DNA from: Casuarina equisetifolia
Lineage: Eukaryota; Streptophyta; Magnoliopsida; Fagales; Casuarinaceae
NCBI GenBank assembly: GCA_028551475.1
Contig: CM052355.1
Coordinates: forward strand, 16,079,543-16,143,542
Length of the DNA: 64,000 nucleotides
Direction: 5' to 3'
The position numbers and the translations under genes were made by a program. Position 1 is the stretch's first letter, and every line of letters starts with the position of its first letter. Under the pieces are notes generated by a model. It was given only the letters and a program-made list of their open reading frames with translations, was not told the DNA's origin and made no database searches. Shown here piece by piece: positions 35,791 to 48,422 of the stretch.

Positions 35791-38263
35791 CATCCCCAAA
35801 CTTGAATGAAACATTGTCTTTAATGCCAAAAACAAAAACAAAAAAAAAAAGAAAAAAACAAAAAAACAAAAAAAAAAGGAGAGAAGAGAATAAGAAAACT
35901 CCTTTTATTGTAGAATGTGTTTAAGGATGACCTTAATGATGAAACTCCAAGAAAGTAATCCCTTATGAAAGAAAGAAACTTAATCTAGATAAAGCAAAGA
36001 AAATAGTCAAGATAGAGAAAATACAATGAGATTCTTTTTATTAAAAAAAAAGTTACTACTAAACCAATGGAAAAGCATAGTAAAAATGCTTGGGCTGCCT
36101 CCCAAGAAATGCTTGCTTTATAATTGTCAACTAAACTATCTTAAATGTTACTACTCAAGGATGATGAAATTCCATCAATTCTGATGGTTTAGGCTTTGTT
36201 TTATGTTGTCCTAACTCATCAAATTTTTTTTACCTTTTGCCTTAAATATGGTGGATAAGCCTCCATGAGAAACACATTCTCAATTTCTTTATCCTTTGAA
36301 CAAACCAAACATGCTTCAAATGGGTCTTTGAAGACATTTTTCTGAAAAGCTTTGCTTTCCAACTTGTCAATTGTCTTGATTCTAACACAAGAATTATCAT
36401 TAGAGTAACATTTCATTGGTTTAAAAACATTAAAGGTAACAAGATCATCTTAAACTCTAAGAATCAACTTCCTTTGTTGTACATCAATAAAAGCTATTCC
36501 TGTTGCTAGAAAAGTTTGACCTAGATAAATGGTACCTCAAAATCTTCCTCCATGTCAAGAACTATGAAATTTCTAAGAAAGATAAACTTATCAACCTTTA
36601 CTGAGTCATCTTCCACAATGCCTATTGGATATTTGATTGATCGATTAGTTAATTAAAGCAAAATTGTGATTACTTGTACTTCATTAAATCCTACTTTCTT
36701 GAAAACTAAGAAAAGTATTAAATTAATACTTGTACCTAATCACATAATGCCTTTTCAAAGAAAGAATCTCCTATAGTGTAAGGGATTATAAAACCCCTTA
36801 GATCTTTTAATTTTGGAGGTGATTTTTTTTATAAAATGGCTAAGTACTCTTTGGTTAACTTCACAGTTTCACAATCTTTTAACTTCCTTTTATTTGCTAA
36901 TATCTTTTTCAATTTTTTTGCATAGCTAGGCATTTGGCTAAGGCATTTGTAAAAGAAATGTTAATGTGTAGTTTTTTAAATACATTAAGAAATTTAGAAA
37001 ATTACTTATCCATTTTGTGTTGTTGGCATCTTTAAGGAAATGGAATTAGAGGCACATAAGGCTTGGGATTATTTGGGAAAAGTTTGCTTTTGGTTACCTC
37101 CTTGGTTGGTTTATTAACACCATTGCCCTTGTTTTTGGTAATTTTTTTTTTGCAACATCATCTTTTCTCACTTGCTTATCATTTCTTAAGGTTATAGCTT
37201 TTGCATATTCTATGGGTTTTTTCTTTGTGTTACTTGTAAAAAAACCTTGTTGTTTTCTTAAGATCATGTTGGCTAGTTGACCCACCTACACCTCTAAATT
37301 TTTGAGTTAAGCTTCTTGGTTTTGAAATCTCACTTTTGTGCTTTGGATGAAGCTTTGTGTGGTGTTGGCTAGCTTGGTAATTATATCCTCCAAATTAGGC
37401 TTTATTTCTTTTGTTTGCATGAATGCTAGTGGTGCCTTCATTACATTTGGGTTACTCCATGAAAAATTTAGATGGTTGCACCATCTTAAATTATAAGTGT
37501 TGGAGTAAGGATTATCTTGTGTCTTGTTCAAATTCCTAACCAAATTAACATTTTCCTTGGATTGGCAAATGAGTTTCCTACCCAACATTCTATGCTTGCA
37601 TGTCCTCCATCATAAATATCACATGCTATGTTTTGAATTCTCATGACTAGAGCACTCAAGTTATCTATCTTTTTGTTGAGTGCTTCAAATTGTACACATA
37701 TTGCAATAAAATCATTTGCCTCATGCCATCCACTAACCTTATATATTGGTAGACTTTCAATAGGCCATTGATAACTATTGGATGTCATTTTGTCTAAAAG
37801 GTTTTATGATTTTTTTGGTGTTTTGTTGTTTAAGGTCCTTTATGTAGTTGCATCCATTATAAACCAGAGATTTGTACTAGATGCATTAAAAAAAATTTGT
37901 ACCTATAACCATATGGGTAGTCCATGATGTAGTTTCCTTTGAAGCTTTTTGATCTTTCCTAACCTTTACACAATGATTCATTCTCCAAATGCATAAAAGT
38001 GGTAATATTGTTATGCATTTTTATAGATTTTGTGGGAGGAAAGAAATAACTAAAAAATTTCTGAGCCAAATCATCCCATGTAGTGATTGATCTTCCGAGA
38101 AGAAAAGATAGCCAACTTTTTTCTTCATCTCTAAGACAAAATGGAACAATCTTAACCTAATGGCATCATTTGTGACTTTATTGTATTTAATTATATCATA
38201 AGTTTCAGGAAAGGCATCAATGTGGGCATTTAGATCATCATTTGATAACTCACTAAATTGCAT
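35790..38263 (-). mobile_element. Athila-like Ty3/gypsy gag-protease region, degenerate
   Basis: Reading the - strand from 38263 downward: a retrotransposon gag domain (LSNDDLNAHIDAFPETYD, then AIRLRLFHFVLEMKKK and a W-L-FL block). Next, 37588-37307 holds QDNPYSNTYNLRWCNHLNFSWSN and NLEDIITKLA, then RFQNQEA. 37285-37094 reads IEYAKAITLRNDKQV, matching the family block HCKAITLRSGK. At about 36620-36440 is the protease region (VKVDKFIF, FIVLDMEED). These are hallmarks of the Athila/Tat lineage gag-PR. RT, RNase H and integrase are absent; A-rich sequence at 35830-35880 follows. Probably a deletion derivative nested in the copia element. Confidence 0.8.
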
Positions 38264-39940
38264 CTAGTGTTCGAGTGTCTAGCTGAGTGATGACCTTATC
38301 TTAAAGTTCTTTGCTTGAATTATAGGCCTTATGATGCTTGCTATGGCATCTTGAATAGTTAACAAATCATAATCTTTCAAAAGTTTACATGTCTCACCAA
38401 TGTCTTTTATTTTTTTTTTCTTTTTTGATCTCACTTTTTCTTAAAAAAATGAAAAAATGAAAAAAGGAAAAAAATGAATTTTTTAAAGAGAAAAAAGAAG
38501 GAAAAAAAAGTTTTTCATGAAAATTTTACATGCAAGTGAACATGTCAAACAAGTAATCTCATGATAAAAAACTATATCATCCTATAAAGTTGGTAAATAC
38601 TAGACTAATTAAATACTAATAATGAGTTAACCTTAAAGTTTATCATAAATCAAAATATTTGAAAATGGATTAAAAGTAATATTTTTTAATACATAATTTT
38701 ACAACTAAAAATAACTAAATTTAAATAAGTGACTCAATATAAGAAATATGTTAGAGTATTTGATTCACCATAACTACTAGATATGAATTTTAATGATTTA
38801 TGCTTGCAAGAATGATAATATCTATGTGATAGTAGAACTTTCTAATTTATTTATTATCTTATGTCTATGTATAGCAAACTTACTCAATTTATTAATTCAC
38901 TCTATTTCTATGTAAATGGAAATAAACAAAATATATTAGGATCTATGAACATTTTTGGTTTATAATAAATCTTTCCATCATCTTATCATTGAAAGCTATA
39001 CAAGCAATATGATATATATCTATTGATATTTAATTCATGATTATATATTATAAAAAATAATTGCATATTATTTCCTTTTAATCTTAAATGTGTAACTCAA
39101 ATCATCTAAATGGTAGCTAATCACCTAAAATCATTAAACACAATAATATATATTTCACATAAATATTACCTCTTTCGAAAATACAAGAACCATGAAATTC
39201 ATACTATTATAATTAGGTTATATTGTAGCTCTAACACAAGAAAATTAAAACATAATGTAATAATAAACTATGATAATAGTAAGAATTAAACAAAGCATCT
39301 TAAATTGAAAAATAAGAAAGCTATCACCACACCATCTTCTCTTTAAGAACTCTTTGCAAAACTTTCCCAAATTAGGGCAAAATTATGAATTGTAAAATGT
39401 AGAGTTATGCTATTTTTTTTCCTCCTCTCTTTTGGTAGCACTCTCTTTCCTTTTTTTTTTCTTTTATGACATGTGCCTTTTCTTTTTCTTCTTTTTACTT
39501 TTATCATGTTATGTTGCACCTTCTTTCATTGTGATTGCCTCTATCTCTTATTTATTTATTTGTTGTTTTCCTTCTATTTCACACAATGCCCTTCTCTTTT
39601 GTTTGTCTTTTTTTTTTAATATTTTATTCCTTATGTGCCTATAGCTTTTTTTCTTTGTGTCTCTTTCCTTTGTCATGCACTTTTGGGGTTTGCTACATAA
39701 ATAATCAAAAATTAAATAAATACATGAAAATTCAAAATTGTCTCATAAAATTGCATTATTTGTTCCCTAAAATAGTTAAAACAACTCTATGAAAATAAAT
39801 TTATCAAAATCAGTTCCATGGGAGTAATAGCAGGTTTAGAATAAGAAAGGCAAGCTTCCAAAATTAGTTTTAGCTTATACCTATGCTGATTGAGAAATAT
39901 CCCTCCATGGGGATGGGTAATTGGGGGTGTCCCTCTTGGC
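38264..39940. other. AT-rich region inside the copia element; no coding content
   Basis: Very AT-rich, with A-rich (38435-38515) and T-rich (39410-39640) low-complexity tracts. It may include an eroded LTR or leader of the Athila-like element; I could not find a matching partner. Confidence 0.4.
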
Positions 39941-42900
39941 TTAATGGCAAAAAGTCAAGGAGCCCCTAATTGATGAGTCCATCAAGTTAAGGGTTTGAAA
40001 CCACCTCTCCTTTCCCCTTTGTGTGTGTAAAAAAAAAGAAGAAAAAGAAAAAGGGAATGGGTGACCCTTAATGCCTAAAAAACACTTATATTGCCTAAGA
40101 TCTTTCATGTGAAAATGCAAATATATATGTCTCTTTAACTTTATAGTAGCAATACCATCATTCCTAGTGATGAGAATGTCATTAACATAAATCAATAGAA
40201 TGACAATGATATATTTGTAACACTTAATGAAGAGGGAATAATCATGACAAGAGAGCTGAAAGCTAACCATAAATTTTTTTCAATGAATTTGGTATACCAT
40301 TGCTTCAATGCTTGCTTAAGTCCATACAAAGACTTGTATAGATGACAAAATGATCATTCCCTTTCATAAGGAAAACTTGATGGCCATGCCATGTAAAATT
40401 CCTCTAATAGATCTCCATACAAGAAAGAATTCTACACATCCAACTAATGTAGGCACTGACCTTTGTTTACGACAACTATAATCATAGATTTAATCGTCAC
40501 CATCCTAACCATTGGTGAAAAGATTTCATTATAGTTAGTTCCCTTTCTTTGAATTAAATCCCTTTTGCCACAAGATAGGCTTTATCTGTTATATTATAAT
40601 GTCAACTAAGTATTTTTCTTTATACATCTATTTGCATCCAATGGTTTTATGACTTGGTGATAATGGAACAATATCTCATGTGTGATTGGCCTCAAGGGTT
40701 GTTAACTCTTTATCCATAGCTTCTATCCAATGAAAATCTTTAAGTGCCTCATGATAGGTCTTAGGTTTAGAAATGAAAAAGATGGAAGTAAATTGCTATG
40801 GAAAGAAAGAACGTGTTTGTTTTGCCAAAGGACAAACTCGACATGTAAAAAATTCAAGACAAGAAATATATTTGCCACGTATAAAAATATGTCATTGAGA
40901 ACCATGACCTAAATGATGGTGCAATAAAATATATTCACTAAGATAAAATTGTTCATATGAAAGGAGTTTGCACTCAAATTAGACAAAAAAGAGTATGCTG
41001 ATAAGAAAATACAATTTATACAATGGGGCAAATTCCTAAGGTCTAATTGATGGAAGTGTAATCCATGTGTCACTTTATCAAGTGCGATCGCCTATTCAAT
41101 CATACAATCTTGAAATAATCAAAATTCATTCAAGAAAATGATTAAGCAGTTTTGTTGGGATGCAACTTTCTTAACAGATAATAAGTTATAGTTGAAGTAA
41201 GGGACATATAAAACATTTGTCAATTCTAAAAGTGGTGTGGGCTTGGTTTTTCCAATATGTATGGTAGTAACATAGGTATCATTAGACAACTTAATAGTTA
41301 AGCATTGCATAGTGCATGAATAAACATGTCCTAAATCATATGTAACATGATCAATAATAATATAGTCTATAATCTGTGGACTATAATTGGCATAAGAAAT
41401 AAGTGTTGTACTTAGGAAGCTTCCAAAAATACATGTGGGAGGATACATGTTCAATGCCACTAACATATACTATAATTGATCCAAACTTATATTGTTTTGA
41501 ACTAAAAGGCTATTGGTTGAGTAAGAAATCCAATAAAGGATTTGAACCCATGTAGATTTGCTTTCCAAGTGGTTTAACTTATGGGACTTGGTAATCAACA
41601 ACCCTTATTGTAGAAATTGGTGGTATAAGTGGACCAACCTATTGATTGGCCATCTAACTTGGTTATGCATGCAAATGAGTAGTCTATGAATTGAAAGGAA
41701 TAATAGAAAATTGAAATGTCTAATAATATTGGACAGAGAGGAGGAAAGTAAAAGATAAAATCATCTCTGAAAACTAAGGATATAGATTACTCACTACCTT
41801 AGAATTCAAGGATAAACATTCACCATTCTATTAGGAAGTAGTCCTAAAGAAATACAGAAGAAGAATGTTCATCACTTTGACAACAAGCCAAAGAGATACA
41901 AAATTTTGCAAGAAAGCCAAAACTTTAATTTAATCTCAAATTCATGAATTGCTTCATTACATAAGAGGGTGACTATTTGTAAGAGAGATTCTTCTATTAC
42001 CAAGATGCTAGTCAAAGACAATTAGTTACATCATAAATGCTCCATAGGTTCCTAAGATAGTCAAAAGTATAAATACTCTTAGTTGTCCATGGCAGGGACT
42101 CCTTGGAAATCAATTCTAATTATTATGGCTAGACTTATCTCCTTAGGTGCATCACTAATGAGCTTTTGGTCTTAGGCTAGTGTAGGATAAGCCATGTCAT
42201 TTAAGAAGAACTATTGCCAAAGTCTTCCCTTTATCCTTCTTACCCCATCCTAGTGGAAAACCAATGAGCCTATAACATTTCTCACATAGGTCTCTAAGCT
42301 TATGACAATGGGAACAAACTATCTTACATTGTCCAACACTTTTGTTACCTCTATGGTGCTGGCCAAAAGGTTAAGAGACATTAGAGAGGGTCATCCTCTC
42401 TATAGATGAAGACCTAGAAGGCTTCATCCATTGATGTTCATTTTCTAAAGCTAGATTAAAGGCTAAATCTAGTGATGGGAAAGACTTTCAAGACAAAATG
42501 TTCAGTTTATAATTGTGGAAGCTTTTTGACAAAGTGAGGACGAAATCTATGAGTCTATCCTTCCCTTTTCATGTCTTTAGGCAGCTATTGACTCTACAAG
42601 AATAGTTCCCACATGTGCATCTCACTAGTTCCTCCACCATATCTTGCTCAATTTGTACATCTCCAAGAAAGGAGTAAAAATCAAATGTGATTCCTTCACT
42701 TGAAGGCAAGCAACTTTTGACGTAGATTATATCTCTACATGTTAGTGATATGGCCATAGCATTCTTTGAGAGATTCCTAAACCTTCTGCACGTTAAAAGT
42801 GTTGTCAGTGCATGAAACAAACAAAGAGAGGGACAGATCACTTGATTTTTCAAGCTGACCGAGAATGGTTGAGTGATTTTGCTTAGCTCTAACCATGTCA

Positions 42901-43119
42901 TCCTTTGGCCAAGGTAGAGTTCCATCCAACCATCCGAATTAGTTTTTTCCTTCCATTTAATTATGAACTTGGTAACTCCAAAGTTTGTAGTTAGACTTAT
43001 TCAAGAGATTTTGACTAACAAGGGAAGTGCTAAGAATATTGACGGCAAAGAGTAAATAGGGATCTTTGTAAGGGTTTTAGGTGTCATCAATGGCCATAGT
43101 AGAAAACTAAGGTTACAAT

Positions 43120-43600
43120 GCATGTAGTGGGAGGTTAAAGATGATGGGGTTTGGACGTAGTTTCAAAAAGTTTAGGGTGTGGATGTAATTTGGGAAAGCA
43201 CAAGTGTTGCATGTTAAAGCCATGTAGGCGGTCAAATGTCCACGGAGGAGTCCATTGAAGGGGATATGTTGCCACGTAAGACAAAAGAGGTTATTCCTCT
43301 AACGCCTTTAACGGTTCCAGGAAACTCGGCTTACAGTTGTAACAAATTTCGGTTTGCGTAATTCTGGGATCAAATAGTTATAAATAGGATAAGAGTACGT
43401 GTGTAGAGGGAGCTTAGAGAAGAGAATTGTAGTTGTAAACTAGGGATTCTTCCCGATTGAATAAAAGTCCAGTTGCACTTTACCTTCAATTCCTGCTTTC
43501 TCTCTTTATTGTCAAGATTGGAAACAGTCGAAGAAAGGCGAAGCAACATTTGGAAGAGGATTTCCCTCTTCTTGGTACCGTAACAAGAGCGGTGGCGCAG
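43120..43600 (+). mobile_element. Possible LTR of another element, nested in the copia leader
   Basis: The segment has a different base composition and a promoter-like order on the + strand: TTATAAATA at 43378-43386, a transcript-start-like region, then AATAAAAG at about 43461-43468. A TTGGTACCGTAACAAGAGC phrase resembling a decayed PBS follows. This order (TATA, poly(A) signal, PBS) is that of an LTR. No second copy is visible, so it would be a solo or truncated LTR. Confidence 0.35.
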
Positions 43601-43745
43601 AGGTGCATCAACAAGGGTAAAGGTAAATAAGAAATCCCAAAACACACCATTTAACTGGAGACTGGTAGAATTGTCCAAGTGCTCAAAATGACGTTGTCTT
43701 ATTAACTCCGATAAACGCCATCATTTCACCAAGGAAAAGATCAAC

Positions 43746-43815
43746 CCTAAAACACCACAATTCCAACCAACACAAAGAATCCTAAAACGCCACCATTCTA
43801 ACCAAGACAAAGAAT
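43746..43815 (+). repeat. Tandem duplication 2 x 35 bp
   Basis: Units 43746-43780 and 43781-43815 differ at a few positions; each begins CCTAAAAC and ends ACAAAGAAT. They lie in the leader between the copia 5' LTR and gag. Confidence 0.85.
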
Positions 43816-44241
43816 CCTAACCAGCAAGGAGAAAAAAAAATGACACCGTCTAAGCTGTAAAATAGGGTTGGAGATGTATACCTGGTTATAGAGCTCCAAC
43901 AACGGTCTCTAAAGTAGAGGTAGATAGTGATTAGACAACCCAAGAAGGAGAACCAGGTAGAGTAGCAAGTGACGCAATTGAACCGATGAAAGTCAACCGA
44001 ATAGGAGCTTTCGATCGATAAACCAGGAACAAAGATCCAAAAGCAAATAGAAAAAGAAAAACGGAGAATTGCAGTAGAACAACCAAGAAAGGAGGAAGAT
44101 CGACTGTATAGCAGCGTTCAACCTTACAACTATTGGTGAGAACACGAAATTGAATCGGGAAGAAAAAACGAGACCGATTTCATTATGAACAACAGAAAAA
44201 AATAGGATACAGGAAACAAGATCGTTCATTCGTTAATGCCA

Positions 44242-44482
44242 TCTTAAAAAATGGAAAATTATTTCACTGGAGGCAATGAAATCATAGAGCAAGCGATGAA
44301 CACACAAGATTTTCACCTGGAGGCTAAAGACTCAACCACTTGTATATGCACTTGCCAAAGAATACAATGTGTCTTAAGACTTTTTTGTACAAACTGCAAA
44401 ACAAGAAAGCATATACAAATCAAATGGCCAATTCCCTATATACAGGAAAAATGGGAAATTTAAAACAACCCAATATCTAACA
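44242..44482 (-). repeat. 5' LTR of the 12-kb copia element
   Basis: 241 bp, begins TGTTAGATATTGGG on the - strand at 44482. It is flanked on the outside by AAATA (44483-44487), which matches the duplication at the far end of the element. Confidence 0.85.
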
Positions 44483-44639
44483 AAATAAGATAGAAAAAAC
44501 TTCAACTAAAGGCATCCTATTTGGTGCGCCACATCATCAGTAAAACACTCGCGGATAGCGCAAGAAGCTCATATGAGGATGCGGAAGGCTCGGCCTGATG
44601 GGCAAGATGCACTTGTGAACCCATGTTGACAGGATGAAG

Positions 44640-44734
44640 ATTGTTGACCATTGCATGAGATTTGACCTTATCAATTTTGTAATTTTTTATAGTGATATAT
44701 AATTCTTGACCTTTTATCAAAAAAAAAAAAAAAT
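44640..44734 (+). mobile_element. 5'-truncated LINE 3' end with poly(A)
   Basis: Same 3' terminal sequence as 31.9 kb (TATAGTGATATATAATTC, then TTGACCTTTTATC), ending in a run of As at 44720-44734. The 5' limit is uncertain. Confidence 0.6.
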
Positions 44735-44854
44735 ACTAAAGCCATTAAACTAGTTACTTAACTAGTTAACTTAGTAGTGTATTAGAAGAGACTTTGGCCA
44801 TAAGGTTTAGGATTCAACATCTCATGTACCTGAATTGGATATGTGTATTGTACT

Positions 44855-45190
44855 TTTTGTTTTAGTGAAAGATTAAGTATTATAGATCACTAAATAAAAT
44901 ACAAATTGTTTAGTAACAATATTATCATTTAGGTTCAAGAATTATATTTTCAAAATTTATAAAAACTTATTGCAATGTATAGGCTTTAGTCTCTTGATTG
45001 ATGGAGTATTTTCTCTCACATTCTTCTTGATTTTGGCAATAATGATTGAGTTATCTAAATTTCTTTCATTAAATTTTCTTATATTTCTTTTCCTCTAAAC
45101 GTGATATAATATAACTTCAGAGGATATTACTGAATAACATTCTTATAAAACTTTTACATTTAACAGTTTTAATCATTAAATCTGTAGTAA
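44855..45190 (-). mobile_element. LINE 3' fragment, homologous to 33.63-33.96 kb
   Basis: Alignable by eye to the LINE fragment at 33640-33960 over most of its length, same orientation. Shared phrases include a TCATTTA(A/G)G(C/T)TCAA segment and ATTTTCTT(C/A)TATTTCTTTTC. It lies opposite-facing to the neighbouring LINE end at 44640-44734. Confidence 0.65.
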
Positions 45191-45229
45191 TATAAAAAAA
45201 ATTAAATTTTTTTAAAAAAATCATCAGAT

Positions 45230-45719
45230 CACTTGCATTCGTCTAAAGCTTCACGCCAAGTTCAGTGTTTTAAGTGGAAAGGTAATAATGATAGCAGGTC
45301 TTGTCCTCTTTCTAACTGTGGATCCATGGACGTCCGTTTTAAGATACCCTCTCCTTTTCCACTTCTTTTTTCCAACGGCCTCTATGCGTCGATACGATTT
45401 CCTTCTCCTAAGATTGGTTAACTTTTTGCCATTCGGTTCAGTGGGGGTAGAATTATTGATATGCATTTATGTTTCACCAAAAAAGGGTTCCCTTTCGGAT
45501 AAGAAAACTCCAAAAGTCAGGATAAGCATGCCTTTTCTTTTTCGTCAACAATTATTACTCTTGTTATCACCAGGAAGGAAACAATCTAGAGGGGCTACCC
45601 AAGGCGTGCCACTCCCAAAAACGAAGACAAGACGCTGGGTTTTGGAGTTAAGCGCAGATTTGACACTACTTTCTAAAGGAAAGGATAGTTACTTCAGCTT
45701 TTGGCTGTGTAATTGAAAC
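45230..45719 (+). other. Unrecognised open stretch of distinct composition
   Basis: An open frame from ATG 45288 to TGA at about 45716 encodes 142 residues rich in Leu, Phe, Arg and Lys (for example PLLFHFFFPTASMRRYDFLL and QQLLLLLSPGRKQSRGATQG). The sequence is less AT-rich than its surroundings. I recognise no domain and see no splice or promoter context. It could be a transferred organellar fragment or chance; I do not call it a gene. Confidence 0.2.
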
Positions 45720-47122
45720 CAACAAGGGAAAACCGTACATCATAGCGACTTAATTTGTTGCCCATTTCAAATCATTATTTGTTTTATTTGACAACCCCCT
45801 TAAGTTGTGATGATGCTACTGCAGTAAGTTCTTTCCCCCCGTTCTTTGTCAGATATTGTAGGCCCCTGCATTCATGAGTTCCCATTGCTAACCTTCTAAC
45901 TAGATCAAGTCAACTTGAATATCAACCATTTTTTTTTTCACTGCGAATGTTAGCCATGCTGGATCAGATGGTTAGTTGGCCACCCTTATTAGAAGGTCCA
46001 AAAGTTTAATTTAAAAGTTGGTTTAAAAGTATGAAATATATATATTTTTAATTTAAGTTTTATCACAAGAAATCACATATTAAATATAAAATTTTCATTT
46101 GACATACATGCCTCTATAGCAACATTGAATTCAAGATCACATAAGATAAATATATTCTACTTGAGTTTTAATATAAGACTCAAATGTATAATCTAAAAAT
46201 TAATTCAAGAGTAGAGTAAACATTTTTTTCACTTAAAACTTTACTACAAAGGATCAATGACTCAATGTGGGATTTTTGTTCATACACACTTTCTCTACCA
46301 GAACTTCAAATCCAATAACTAATCATTAGTTTAATCTACTTTCTTTCTTCTCTTATAACTATGCTAGTGGGTTTTGGTCACCTCGATATTGAATTTAAAT
46401 ATTTTATCACTTATCATCCCTCTTTTAGTGGTCGTGATTTATCAAGTGAGAGGACCATTTTCAATAAGAGGTCATATCAAATGGCATGTTCTCTGTGCCA
46501 GTTGCAAGAGTAGTTTAGTATAGCTTGAAAGTGCACCCTCCACCTGCTAAGGAACGCTGATAATAGATGTAGCAATTTAGGATCTAATTCATTATTTTCC
46601 TCCACTAATATTCTAGTCAAGAAGTATTGGATGGCTTTCAGAACCACTTTTACATACTATTTTTCCCACCACTCATACCCGTTGGTATCCGCGAATGGAA
46701 CAAAAACGTCCAAATCAAACAAAATAATTGGTTACCATTTCTCGAAACAAAACTTTGTGCAACATCTTTGCAGTGTTACATGATTTGCGTTGCATACTGT
46801 CATTTTCATTACATCATTAATAAACTAATGATTTTATTGTGTGACTAATATCACGGGTTCATCTATTTTTTGGTAATAATTTTGGAGCTAACAAGTGAAA
46901 AATATTAAGGTATTGGTTCTAATGAATATATTGTTATCGTTCAATTCGCATTCTTATCATAAGCAATGATCTAATACTAACCTTAAAGGTGCAGTCTTAA
47001 TAAGTTTCATTAGAATTTGGGTCCCAGCTTATCTAATAAGGCAAGAATGGGGGACATGGAACAAAGTTGAAATCCTACACTACGTGAGTTTTCTTTTTAA
47101 AGAGTGAAAGATAGAGAAGATA

Positions 47123-47126
<4 letters not shown>

Positions 47127-47162
<36 letters not shown>
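47127..47162 (+). repeat. (GA)n microsatellite
   Basis: About 18 uninterrupted GA units, preceded by imperfect GA-rich sequence. Confidence 0.93.
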
Positions 47163-47168
<6 letters not shown>

Positions 47169-48399
47169 AACAACGATTGTTATTTCTCTGGGTTTGATTA
47201 TGTGGAGAAAATAAGAGGAAAATAATATATAATGTAGTTTCGTGGAACCTTGAAAAAAAGCTTTTTTGTTACCTCTTTTTTTCGTCTTTTACTATCACTT
47301 TTTTCTTCTTCTTTTTTTTTTTCTTTTCTCTTTTCCAACCAAAGAATACAAAAAAAAAAAATCCAAAAAAATTTCCTTCTCATTTCCGAAACAATAAAGT
47401 CATCTATAACACAATCCTGTGTTTGTCCTTTCAAGCCCTTGATAATTAAAAAATACAACGTTAGTGTTTTGTGGACCCTAACATGATTGCAACTTAACTA
47501 GTCACTACAAAATGAAACTTCCTTTTTTGGTGTATGAAGCACGTGCGTGCAAAAGAGAAAGGTGAAAAAAGACACAACGTGAACCATGCAAAATAATCAA
47601 GTTGGGGTTTTTTTGTTGCCTGTGAATTCATTTTAAATTTCAGAAAATGCTGTTCAACATAAATACGTTACTGGGTTTTCTGCGCGTAACGCGTAGACCC
47701 CAACAGAGCGAAATCTGCACAAACTTATTTGGATTTCGGGTCCATATATATTGACGGGGACTCAAATTACTTTGAAAGGTAGCAGGAAGAACACGTTGCT
47801 TGATTCCTGGAATAACAAAGTTGGACAATGGTAAAATGACGTCTGAACGATGAAGACACACCACTGCAAAATTTAGGCTGGTTCGGTCATGATATTCATA
47901 GTATGTATTAAAAGATAGTGATGCAGTGCATTTGTTATCTAGAACCCCTCTCCAAGCTTGGGTGTATACACCTAATTGGGCAATGGAAGAACTTCCGTAT
48001 ATCCCATAAATAGCAAAATCATAGATTTTAAGAACATATATTTTTTTTAAATAATTTGCCTATCCCATACTCAAAGACTTATTCTTCTTTTATTTGCGTC
48101 TCTGTAGCTTTTTGGCTTATCCATCACTTATTGGTGCAAGCTTTTTGGTAGGTTCAAGACAGGGACATTATATGTTGTGACGGAGGTTGAAGGTCGTGTG
48201 AAATTCAACTTTAGCATATAAATATCTCAGGCTGTTTGTCTTTGCTCAAGGAGTCGTAGGACCTTATACTATGATGTGGGAGTACAATTCATAAAATATA
48301 GTTTGGTTGAGAAGAATGTAGCTCGGATTTGAGGTAAGTCTCACTTTGTAATTAAATATAATGTGTTTGAGAAGTAGAAAATGAATGCAAGACAAAAAT

Positions 48400-48422
48400 C
48401 ACATATTAAATATGTGATTCAT
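48400..48422. repeat. 23-bp near-palindrome
   Basis: The 11-bp arms AATCACATATT and AATATGTGATT are perfect reverse complements around a single central A. Part of the same sequence recurs near 46068. Confidence 0.75.

Larger units (their letters stand above)
32330..44482 (-). mobile_element. Degenerate Ty1/copia retrotransposon with nested insertions
   Basis: The element runs on the - strand. 5' LTR 44482-44242 and 3' LTR 32577-32330 are about 245 bp and clearly homologous; both begin TGTTAGATATTGGG. The flanks carry a 5-bp duplication AAATA (32325-32329 and 44483-44487). A weak PBS (TGGCATTAAC) follows the 5' LTR, and a polypurine tract AGCTTGAGGGAGAG precedes the 3' LTR at 32591-32578. Internal order: gag remnant at about 42925-42569; protease/gag-pre-integrase at about 41466-40800, including LTNVLYVPYFNYNLLSVKK and CPLAKQTRSFFP; RT at about 40740-39941 with LIYVNDILITRND; RNase H near 33000-32600. 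Almost all frames carry stops. The integrase core appears to be missing between CPLAKQTR and the start of RT. The internal length (over 11 kb) exceeds a normal copia element because other repeats sit inside. Confidence 0.85.

Noticed and set aside
39432..39792. Phe/Leu-rich open frames in T-rich DNA
   Set aside because: Low-complexity T tracts give Phe/Leu strings; there is no domain.
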